A stretch of DNA of 64,000 bases from Simiduia curdlanivorans (GTDB lineage Bacteria > Pseudomonadota > Gammaproteobacteria > Pseudomonadales > Cellvibrionaceae), in the NCBI RefSeq assembly GCF_030409605.1, contig NZ_JAUFQG010000004.1, positions 1,240,001-1,304,000 on the forward strand. Direction: 5' to 3'. Shown piece by piece: positions 57,167-64,000 of the stretch. The notes beneath the pieces are model-generated. The model made no database searches. It saw nothing but the letters and a program-made list of their open reading frames with translations, and had not been told where the DNA came from. The first letter of the stretch is position 1, and every line of letters begins with the position of its first letter. The translations under genes and the position numbers were made by a program.

Positions 57167-58723
57167 ATGATTAGCCAAGAAATACTTGCTGCTGTTAAGC
57201 AGTATACAACTAGCCTTACTAAGGATGTAAAGCTGATAGTCCAAGTTGGTAACCACAGTAAGCGCGACGAGCTTATGGCTTTTCTACGCGAGTTTACCAG
57301 TGCTTCCGAAAAGTTAAGTCTAGAGGAGCGAGATGTTCCTGCGATACTTCGTAGCCCGATTAGCTTTCAGCTCGAAGTTGATGGCGACGCTTCAGGTATT
57401 ATTTTTTCAGGCATACCCAGCGGGCACGAATTCAATTCATTTGTTTTAGCGGTGTTGCAAGCAGGGGGCACGGCTTTAAAACTGGATGAGAGCGTTAAAA
57501 CAATTGTACGCGCCGTGGCTGAGCCACTGCACTTTGAGGTGTTTGTCAGCTTAAGTTGTCATAACTGTCCAGATGTTGTGCAGCTCTTGAATCAATTTGC
57601 GCTTCTGAATCCACATATTTCTTCGGAAATGATCGATGGCGGATTATTTCCCCAACTGATTGCAGAGAGGGATATTCAAGGCGTACCAAGCGTGTACCTC
57701 AATGGCGAGCTGTTCGCAAACGGCAAGGTGGACACACCACAGCTGCTTGAAAAATTACTGCAGCGATCGCCAGATCTGGCCAATGCCAATCAGGGCGTTA
57801 AGCTGCCACGTCAAGATGTAACCATTATTGGCGGCGGCCCTTCAGGTGTGGCTGCGGCAATCTATGCGGCCCGCAAAGGTTTGGCCGTAACCTTAATAGC
57901 AGATCGCATCGGTGGGCAGGTTAAAGATACGGTTGGTATTGAAAACCTGATATCCGTGCCAAAAACAACAGGCTCCGAGCTGACCTCGGCATTGATGGCA
58001 CACATGAATGACTACGCCATCACGTTGAAAGAGCATGTCAGCGTGACAGAGGTGATGGATGATAATGCTATTAAGTCCATCAAGTTAAGTACGGGTGAAT
58101 TGATCGAGTCTAAAACATTGATTATTGCGACCGGTGCTCGGTGGCGAGAGCTTGGTGTTCCCGGCGAAAAGGAGAATGTTGGCAGCGGCGTTGCTTACTG
58201 TCCACACTGTGATGGCCCCTTCTTCAAGGGTAAGGATGTGGCTGTTATAGGTGGCGGCAACTCAGGTGTGGAGGCCGCGCTTGATCTAGCCGGCATTGTG
58301 CGCTCGGTAAAGCTATTTGAATTTTTACCGGAATTAAAAGCGGATAAAGTGTTGGTTGATAAGGCAAAGGTTGCATCCAATATTGAAATCTATATCAATG
58401 CCAAGACCACGTCGGTCGAGGCTGAGACAGGAAAAGTTTCTGCACTACATTGGCAAGATCGCGAATCAGGCGAATCGCATCGGCAGCCGCTAGATGGCAT
58501 CTTCGTCCAAATTGGGTTGGTGCCAAATAGTCAGTTCCTAGGTGATCTTGTCGAAACGACTCGTCATGGTGAAATCGTGGTGAATGAAAAATGTCAAACG
58601 TCGGTGCCGGGCATATTTGCTTGTGGCGATGTCACAACAGTTCCCTACAAACAAATAGTTATCGCTATGGGAGAGGGCTCCAAGGCTGCGTTGTCTGCGT
58701 TTGAGTATTTGTTGACTCGCTAG
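57167..58723 (+). CDS. ahpF: Alkyl hydroperoxide reductase subunit F
   Basis: AhpF passes electrons from NADH through FAD and two disulfides to AhpC. It is 518 residues. The N-terminal tandem thioredoxin folds carry Cys131 and Cys134 (SCHNCPD); the reductase part has the FAD site VTIIGGGPSGVAAAIYAARKG and the active disulfide Cys345/Cys348 (AYCPHCDGPF), then the NADH site AVIGGGNSGVEAALDLA. All parts are complete. It follows ahpC across the hairpin. Confidence 0.98.
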   Translation: MISQEILAAVKQYTTSLTKDVKLIVQVGNHSKRDELMAFLREFTSASEKLSLEERDVPAILRSPISFQLEVDGDASGIIFSGIPSGHEFNSFVLAVLQAGGTALKLDESVKTIVRAVAEPLHFEVFVSLSCHNCPDVVQLLNQFALLNPHISSEMIDGGLFPQLIAERDIQGVPSVYLNGELFANGKVDTPQLLEKLLQRSPDLANANQGVKLPRQDVTIIGGGPSGVAAAIYAARKGLAVTLIADRIGGQVKDTVGIENLISVPKTTGSELTSALMAHMNDYAITLKEHVSVTEVMDDNAIKSIKLSTGELIESKTLIIATGARWRELGVPGEKENVGSGVAYCPHCDGPFFKGKDVAVIGGGNSGVEAALDLAGIVRSVKLFEFLPELKADKVLVDKAKVASNIEIYINAKTTSVEAETGKVSALHWQDRESGESHRQPLDGIFVQIGLVPNSQFLGDLVETTRHGEIVVNEKCQTSVPGIFACGDVTTVPYKQIVIAMGEGSKAALSAFEYLLTR

Positions 58724-58859
58724 TTAGCTGAATGTGTTCTATATGTTTTAGTCTCAAGGAAAGGGCAGGAGAAACCTAATGCATGGCGACTTTCGACGTG
58801 TTGTGTGCTTTCTATGTTGTCCTTTAGTTTTCTCTTAGCATCCTTGCCCTTGAGGTTAT

Positions 58860-58904
58860 TTGTTGTAGATGTTCGAAGTTGTTGTAGATGTTTGAAATTG
58901 TTGT
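58860..58904. repeat. Short tandem repeat upstream of katG, 19-bp period
   Basis: TTGTTGTAGATGTTCGAAG, then TTGTTGTAGATGTTTGAAA, then a partial TTGTTG, in direct series between ahpF and katG. The repeats lie about 80-120 bases before the katG start and could be protein-binding sites. The core GATGTTYGAA has no clear match to the OxyR pattern. Confidence 0.7.
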
Positions 58905-58981
58905 TGGTAATAAAACGTCGCTTCTGGCGACATACATGCAATGAAGGCTGCCACGCAGCATAAATAGGGATGGAGTTAATA

Positions 58982-61237
58982 ATGAAAAAACGTAATCTAC
59001 TATTAAGCACCGCAATAGCTAGTCTATTGTCGTCCGCCACTCTGACTTTCGTCAATGCCGATGAAATATCCAAGCCGAAAGGCGCCGCGGGAACGGGCAA
59101 GGTGGTTCCCGGCATGGCTCGAACCAATCAATTTTGGTGGCCAGATCAGCTAGATCTCTCCGCCTTGCGCGATCACGATCTTCGATCCAGCCCCTATGGC
59201 GACGATTTCAATTATGCAAAAGCATTTACAAAGTTGGACTTAGCTGCCGTTAAAAAAGACATCGACCAATTATTAACAACGTCCCAAGATTGGTGGCCAG
59301 CGGACTTTGGCAACTATGGCCCATTTTTTATTCGCATGTCTTGGCATAGCGCTGGCACCTACCGCACACTTGACGGGCGCGGTGGTGCCGATGGCGGTCA
59401 ACAACGTTTCGATCCACTTAATAGCTGGCCAGATAATGCGAGTTTGGATAAAGCGCGTCGGTTGTTGTGGCCGGTCAAGCAAAAATATGGACAAAGTCTT
59501 TCCTGGGCGGATTTAATGATTTTGGCCGGCAATGTGGCGTTAGAAAACATGGGTTTCGAAACCTATGGTTTTGCCGGTGGTCGCACCGATGACTGGGAGC
59601 CCGATGTAGTTTACTGGGGCCCAGAACTGGAAATGTTAGCGAGCGATCGTGAAGATAAGGACGGTGAGCTTGAGCGCCCCCTTGGCGCCACCCATATGGG
59701 TTTGATTTATGTGAACCCTGAAGGCCCTAAGGGTAAGCCAGATCCTGTTGGGTCGGCAAAAAATATTCGTGTGGCCTTCGGGCGAATGGCGATGAACGAT
59801 GAAGAAACTGTCGCGTTGATTGCCGGTGGCCACACCTTTGGAAAAATGCACGGCGCGCACAAACCTGCTGATTGTGTTGGTGCAGAGCCCGGGGCTGAGG
59901 GCCTAGAAAGCCAAGGCTTGGGTTGGAAAAATAAATGCGGTAAAGGGCATTCAGAAGATACGGTAACGAGCGGCCTTGAAGGTGCTTGGACGCAGGCGCC
60001 GACTCGGTGGACCACGCTGTATTTACAAAACCTATTGAATTTTGACTGGAAGCAAACGCGTAGCCCCGGTGGTGCGATTCAGTGGATACCCACTGACGAA
60101 TCTCTACACAACTCTGTACCGGACGCCCATGTTAAAGGTAAGTTTAACGCGCCGGTTATGACCACAGCGGATTTGGCCTTGAAGTTTGACCCTGAGTACA
60201 AAAAAATTGCCGAGCGTTTTCTGGCAAACCCGGACGACTACCAAAAGGCTTTTGCCAAAGCTTGGTATAAGTTGACGCACCGCGACATGGGGCCAAGCAC
60301 CTTGTATTTAGGGGCCGAAGTTCCGCGTGACGAATTGATCTGGCAAGATCCTATTCCCGCAACAAAGGCTAAACCGCTTGATAAAAGGTCACTTAGTAAA
60401 CTCAAGAAGGAGATTCTAAGCTCCGGCTTAACGGTACCGGAATTAGTGCGCACGGCTTGGGCATCAGCCTCGACATTCCGCGGCACAGATAAGCGAGGCG
60501 GTGCCAATGGGGCGCGCATTGCGCTAGCGCCCCAAAATGAGTGGCCGGTAAACAATCCGCAAGAGTTAACGAAAGTATTGGGCAAACTCACGGCTATTCA
60601 AACAAAGTACGGTAAAAACAAAGTATCTTTGGCTGATCTCATCGTGCTAGGTGGTGCGGCGGCTATTGAAAAAGCGGCGAGCGACGCTGGAATGAAGCTT
60701 GAGGTGCCTTTTAAGTCTGGCAGAGGTGATGCCAGTCAAGCACAAACGGATATAGCATCCTTCGCATTATTGGAACCAAAGGCGGATGCGTTCCGAAACT
60801 ATTTTGATACCAGCGGCACTTATCGTACGCCGGCCGAAATGTTGGTGGATAAGGCTGATCAATTGAACTTAACCGTGCCAGAGATGACGGCGTTGATTGG
60901 CGGTATGCGGGTCCTCAATGCGAATGCCGATGGTAGTAAAAATGGTGTTTTTACCGCGCAGCCTGGCGTTTTAACCAATGACTTTTTTGTCAATTTACTG
61001 GATATGTCAACTCAATGGCGCAAGAGTAAAGTCGATGGTCTATACGAAGGCTTCGATAGAAAAACGGGCAAAGTTAAATACTCTGCAACGCCAGTAGATC
61101 TGATATTTGGCTCGAACTCAGAGTTACGCGCCGTGGCTGAAAGCTATGCGTATGATGGTGCTCAAGAGCGGTTTGCCAAGAGCTTCATCAGTGCTTGGGT
61201 AAAAGTTATGCAAGCTGATAGGTTTGATTTGCAATAG
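58982..61237 (+). CDS. katG: Catalase-peroxidase with export signal
   Basis: A bifunctional haem enzyme that removes hydrogen peroxide. It is 751 residues from ATG 58982, with GGAG six bases upstream. A Sec-type signal peptide (MKKRNLLLSTAIASLLSSATL...VNA) precedes the mature start, so it is exported, as KatP of E. coli O157 is; most KatG are cytoplasmic. The distal haem pocket is Arg118, Trp121 and His122 (IRMSWHSAGTYRT); other marks are the proximal LIAGGHTFGKMHGA and the duplicated C-terminal domain (VPELVRTAWASASTFRGTDKRG in pieces). It lies downstream of ahpCF with its own control region. Confidence 0.97.
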   Translation: MKKRNLLLSTAIASLLSSATLTFVNADEISKPKGAAGTGKVVPGMARTNQFWWPDQLDLSALRDHDLRSSPYGDDFNYAKAFTKLDLAAVKKDIDQLLTTSQDWWPADFGNYGPFFIRMSWHSAGTYRTLDGRGGADGGQQRFDPLNSWPDNASLDKARRLLWPVKQKYGQSLSWADLMILAGNVALENMGFETYGFAGGRTDDWEPDVVYWGPELEMLASDREDKDGELERPLGATHMGLIYVNPEGPKGKPDPVGSAKNIRVAFGRMAMNDEETVALIAGGHTFGKMHGAHKPADCVGAEPGAEGLESQGLGWKNKCGKGHSEDTVTSGLEGAWTQAPTRWTTLYLQNLLNFDWKQTRSPGGAIQWIPTDESLHNSVPDAHVKGKFNAPVMTTADLALKFDPEYKKIAERFLANPDDYQKAFAKAWYKLTHRDMGPSTLYLGAEVPRDELIWQDPIPATKAKPLDKRSLSKLKKEILSSGLTVPELVRTAWASASTFRGTDKRGGANGARIALAPQNEWPVNNPQELTKVLGKLTAIQTKYGKNKVSLADLIVLGGAAAIEKAASDAGMKLEVPFKSGRGDASQAQTDIASFALLEPKADAFRNYFDTSGTYRTPAEMLVDKADQLNLTVPEMTALIGGMRVLNANADGSKNGVFTAQPGVLTNDFFVNLLDMSTQWRKSKVDGLYEGFDRKTGKVKYSATPVDLIFGSNSELRAVAESYAYDGAQERFAKSFISAWVKVMQADRFDLQ

Positions 61238-61283
61238 ACGGTAGATGTAGCTAGACGTAAATAGTAATTATTTTCGTGATGTT

Positions 61284-61313
61284 AAAAATGCCTCCTGTAA
61301 CGGAGGCATTTTT
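61284..61313. terminator. Bidirectional terminator, katG and porin
   Basis: AAAAATGCCTCC and GGAGGCATTTTT form a 12-bp stem with a six-base loop, followed on each side by A/T runs. It serves both convergent genes. Confidence 0.9.
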
Positions 61314-61335
61314 ATTGATTAGCGTTCGAGCAGCT

Positions 61336-62514
61336 TTAGAGTGAAATCTGAACTTGCAGCCAAATCTTTTGCGTGTCCGATGCGTAATCCTTAGCTTGAT
61401 AATCAGCGAACTTAAGCAAGGTGGTGACCTGCTTGTTAATTGGGTAGGCTATCACGGCGTCCCATTCTGTACCGTAATTAGCACTGCCTTCCGCCGCTTT
61501 AAAATCGTGGTAAGTCAAAGCCAATTTTAGTGGCCCCACGTTGGCGCCTGCACCTATATAGGCGTCTTCTACACCGTTTGCTGGGGTGCCAAGAAACTTA
61601 TCCGCGAAACCTTGAAATTTATGACCTGTTGCCAGTGGTGTTTGAAACCCTTTTGCACCATCGTCTGAGCCTAAGACTTCGTAACCCACTGTCCAGTTAA
61701 ATTTTTCGGCCAAGACGCCTTTAGCTTCGAGCAAATAATAGTCTGTGCTGTACTCTGCGCCGTCGCCCGCTTCGGATTGTGCCGCGTAACTTGCTATTAC
61801 GCTTGCGGGTTTAAACTTTCCTTCGTAGCGCAGACCATAGGTTTGGTTTGATGCCGCAGCGGCGTTTTCAAAATCCATATCGTAGTAGAAACCGACGACT
61901 TTCTGCGCATCGCTTAAGCTCCAGGCTGCGTTCAGTAAATGCACATCGCCATCTAGGGTCGCGTTGGCGCCTTCGGGCCCGAAGATACGATTCACCTGAG
62001 ATACATAGCTGTACTCGCCGCTAAGCGAACCACTGCCGAACTGTAATCTAGCGCCATCGTAAGTTTGTTCGTTCTGGCGCCACGCCACACCACCAACAAA
62101 GCGTTGATCGTCGAGATTAATGCGCTGGCGGCCGCCGGTGGCTGCAAAGCTACCGCTCACGTATTTTGCGTAAAATTGATTAATGTCGGTGCCGTCTGGA
62201 TCTGCGACAACCGGGTAAGTGCTATTGCCGTTGCTGGTGCTGTTAAAATTATCATCGCCTAAATGATGTACGTCATCGAATTCTAAACCCAGGCTGAACC
62301 CGCTTACGTTGCCTGAAACAAAGCTCAAGCGCGAGCGGAGGGTGTTCGCGACGGCATCTTTATCGATGCCATCTTGTTCAACACTTTCAAACCGATAGCG
62401 AAAATCGATATTGGTTTTACTTTCTTTCATGAAGGTCTCGAGCGCTGAATCTGCTAAGGCGTAGGGCGATGATGCGGCGGCTGCGATAGCCAATGACAAG
62501 TAAACTTTTTTCAT
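61336..62514 (-). CDS. Outer-membrane porin-like beta-barrel protein
   Basis: An outer-membrane protein of 392 residues, probably a channel for small solutes. A signal peptide ends SSPYALA-DS. The rest is alternating amphipathic strands (NTLRSRLSFVSGNVSGFSLGLEF; DAVIAYPINKQVTTLLKFADYQ), and the last residues IWLQVQISL are strand-like but end in Leu rather than Phe. It is of the alginate-export/porin-like group seen in Pseudomonas-like bacteria. GAGAGTGAG lies before the ATG. A perfect FNR/Anr-type box is centred 75 bases upstream of the start codon, so expression may follow oxygen or nitric-oxide status. Transported substrate unknown. Confidence 0.85.
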   Translation of the reverse strand: MKKVYLSLAIAAAASSPYALADSALETFMKESKTNIDFRYRFESVEQDGIDKDAVANTLRSRLSFVSGNVSGFSLGLEFDDVHHLGDDNFNSTSNGNSTYPVVADPDGTDINQFYAKYVSGSFAATGGRQRINLDDQRFVGGVAWRQNEQTYDGARLQFGSGSLSGEYSYVSQVNRIFGPEGANATLDGDVHLLNAAWSLSDAQKVVGFYYDMDFENAAAASNQTYGLRYEGKFKPASVIASYAAQSEAGDGAEYSTDYYLLEAKGVLAEKFNWTVGYEVLGSDDGAKGFQTPLATGHKFQGFADKFLGTPANGVEDAYIGAGANVGPLKLALTYHDFKAAEGSANYGTEWDAVIAYPINKQVTTLLKFADYQAKDYASDTQKIWLQVQISL

Positions 62515-62582
62515 ATCTCACTCTCTATGGTCTTCGATAATGGTGAACGCTTACACCTTATGTGTGTCTGGTCTAGGTGTTG

Positions 62583-62596
62583 TTGATTTGTATCAA
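62583..62596 (-). promoter_or_regulatory. FNR/Anr/Dnr-type box of porin gene
   Basis: TTGAT-TTGT-ATCAA is a perfect match to the FNR family box TTGAT-N4-ATCAA. It is centred at 62589.5; a weak -10 (TAAGGT) sits 22 bases downstream on the minus strand, which would place the box near -41.5, the normal activation spot. Confidence 0.7.
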
Positions 62597-63292
62597 GCTG
62601 TGCGTGTCGCTACTCATTGGTGTTTGGCGAGTAACACTTTATGGGTATCAATATGTATGCCAAAACTAAGTCGCGCCTTTGAAGTTCCTGATCTTAAGTG
62701 GATGAAGGGTGAGCGAAAAAGACTTGTATGTTGGTTGCGCGCGAATTTAATTTCTCAGGCAAGATCGCGGGCCACACCTTAACGGTAAAGGCTTTAAGGC
62801 GGATTTAGGTGTTGCTCGACAGTCTATGTTGAGCGAAGGATTAGCTAAGTTTTTGGCGGTGTATTCGGCCTAGACCTGAGATAAATATATTTATAATTTA
62901 TTGTTTAGAGGCGGTGCCGGCGTTTGAAAGAGTCGATGAATGACTTAGGCAGAGAGCCAAAATGGTTCGATATTTTAAATTTGTGCGTCAAATTGGGTCG
63001 GTTGCGCCAGCGATGTTTCCTCGCCTGCCTCGCGCGTTGGGGCGGAAACGACAAAAGAGAGACGGTGGGCGACTTACGCTTCGCACCTTAATGGGGATTG
63101 CGTGCACTCTCGGGTGGCATGAGGTGCTCTGAAAGCGACTCTCAATCTAGTTTCAATAAATTGGAAAAGGCCGGCGCATCATGAGTTGCGCAGGTTTTAG
63201 TGGTGGCTGCCGCAAGGCCTAGGCTATTGGCCTGGTTCGTGCAGATTTGAATTCAGGGGATCAAGTCTAGCTACGCTTTGGAGTTCAACATC
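62597..63292. other. Gene-free stretch before the sensor-like gene
   Basis: About 700 bases without a convincing gene. A frame of 80 codons from 62540 has no ribosome binding site and no recognisable fold. Around 63105-63136, GGGTGGCATGAGGTGCTCTG resembles a part of the 175-bp repeat near 1380 (GGGTGGCATGAAGTGCGGCT), perhaps a decayed relative. The end holds GGAG in front of the next ATG. Confidence 0.4.
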
Positions 63293-64000
63293 ATGGGTTT
63301 ATGTCACCGGTTTGCCTTTATCAGATTTTTGCCAAGTGTGTCGGTACTTTTTTTGACTGCCATCAGTATGTTGGCTCATGCGGAGATGAGTATCGGCGAA
63401 GCGGTCAATCGCGCGGGCGAACAAAGAATGTTGTCACAGCGCATTGCGCAGAGTTATCTGTTAACAATTATTCAGCCGCAGAGCCCAAAAGGGCGAGATA
63501 GGGTGGTGCGCGGCATTGAACGCTTTGAGAGTAATCTTTCGGCCCTAGAGAATTTTACCGCCGCAAAATCCTTGGCGCCTGATCTCGATCGAGTAAAATC
63601 TCTGTGGCAGGCCTATCGTGCACTAGCCCTATCTGAGGCTAGCGATGCCAATGCAGAAAAATTATTGCTGGCGAGTGACCGTATATTGGTTGAGGCGAAT
63701 AGATACGTGGGCCTATTAGAAAAAATTTCCAAAACGGGCTTGGGCGAAGTGGTAAACATCTCTGGCCGGCAGCGCATGCTGTCGCAGCGAATTGCTAAAA
63801 ACTATTTAGCCTACTTTCAAAAGCTGGGTGGCGAGGAGCGAATACAAGCGCTGTATGAAGATTTGGCTGAGTATGAAAATGTTTTAGGCTACTTAAAAGA
63901 AAGCACCCTCACTACGCCGGATATCTTAACCAAGTTAAACCGGGTTGAAGGCCAGTTCGCCTATGCCAGCAAAGGCTTCGATGGGTTGATGCAGATAACC
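63293..64000 (+). CDS. Exported protein with tandem PilJ-type sensor domains (3' end outside window)
   Basis: The gene runs off the window and is open for 236 codons. Start ATG at 63293 with GGAG nine bases upstream. A signal peptide (RFLPSVSVLFLTAISMLAHA) precedes two copies of the PilJ/NIT-like motif: RAGEQRMLSQRIAQSYL (about 41-57) and SGRQRMLSQRIAKNYL (about 157-172), each at the head of a helical bundle. In PilJ and NarX-type sensors this motif lies outside the membrane and, in NarX, binds nitrate. Here no membrane span is yet seen after it, so it may be a stand-alone periplasmic binder or the N-terminal part of a larger receptor. Confidence 0.8.
   Translation, partial: MGLCHRFAFIRFLPSVSVLFLTAISMLAHAEMSIGEAVNRAGEQRMLSQRIAQSYLLTIIQPQSPKGRDRVVRGIERFESNLSALENFTAAKSLAPDLDRVKSLWQAYRALALSEASDANAEKLLLASDRILVEANRYVGLLEKISKTGLGEVVNISGRQRMLSQRIAKNYLAYFQKLGGEERIQALYEDLAEYENVLGYLKESTLTTPDILTKLNRVEGQFAYASKGFDGLMQIT

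Noticed and set aside
58781..58840. 19-codon plus-strand frame (MHGDFRRVVCF...) with AGGAG in front, as a possible katG leader peptide
   Set aside because: The spacing is good but it is very short, shows no attenuation structure behind it, and cannot be told from chance.
58720..59127. 135-codon minus-strand frame between ahpF and katG
   Set aside because: It overlaps the 5' end of katG antisense and covers its control region; no ribosome site and no family.
62540..62782. 80-codon frame upstream of the PilJ-like gene
   Set aside because: No ribosome site, no recognisable domain, overlaps the porin promoter with the FNR box.

Overview
The window looks like a chromosomal stretch of a marine, plant-polysaccharide-degrading gammaproteobacterium of the Cellvibrionales type (Teredinibacter, Saccharophagus, Simiduia or Cellvibrio relatives). 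That assignment is inference. It rests on the secreted GH5, GH9 and AA10 enzymes joined to CBM2-type domains by Thr-Pro and PKD linkers, a large TonB-dependent receptor with a carboxypeptidase-like plug extension, a SapC family protein, and gammaproteobacterial housekeeping genes (dnaB, panCD, phoH, acs, csdE/tcdA, oxyR-ahpCF).

Layout: 1-1065 is the C-terminal part of dnaB, followed by a gene-free block with a palindromic element and a perfect 175-bp tandem repeat. 1.7-6.2 kb carries a small lipoprotein, a HutD/Ves protein, panC-panD, a lipoprotein cytochrome c and a hybrid PAS histidine kinase. 6.4-9.5 kb is the TonB-dependent receptor behind an unusual palindrome-rich promoter region. 10-13 kb holds phoH, an ammonium transporter with a recognisable sigma54/NtrC control region, and an RNA methyltransferase. 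13.1-20.9 kb holds a TPR-bearing Ser/Thr kinase converging on an unknown protein, acetyl-CoA synthetase, a thioesterase, an Smr protein, an unknown protein and SapC. 21-29.2 kb is the cellulose locus: a membrane-anchored AraC regulator divergent from GH5, GH9 and AA10 genes, each followed by its own hairpin. Two tandem paralogous lipoproteins and a metzincin-like lipoprotein protease follow. 35-46 kb is mixed: flavin disulfide reductase, peroxiredoxin-glutaredoxin fusion, TatD, YceI with cytochrome b561, CsdE and TcdA convergent, a ThDP enzyme, then two overlapping unrecognised genes in visibly AT-rich DNA. 46.4-51.5 kb carries a secreted subtilase and a TPR-GGDEF protein. 51.6-55 kb is a nitrate-type ABC transporter. 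55.4-61.2 kb is an oxidative-stress block (oxyR, ahpC, ahpF, an exported katG). The end holds a porin with a perfect FNR/Anr-type box and the start of a stand-alone protein with two PilJ-type sensor motifs.

How the parts fit: the secreted GH5, GH9 and copper LPMO form a complete hydrolytic plus oxidative cellulose attack, probably controlled by the adjacent AraC protein. Nitrogen acquisition (amtB, nrtABD) appears to share sigma54/NtrC-type control. Peroxide defence (OxyR, AhpCF, KatG, Prx-Grx) is spread over two loci, the second with an OxyR-like site. No rRNA, tRNA, CRISPR array, prophage, insertion sequence or complete integron was seen. The strongest candidates for something undescribed are the overlapping gene pair at 44.2-46.0 kb, a 40-residue ORF with a strong ribosome binding site at 55.2 kb, and the overlapping kinase/unknown-protein pair at 13.1-16.2 kb.
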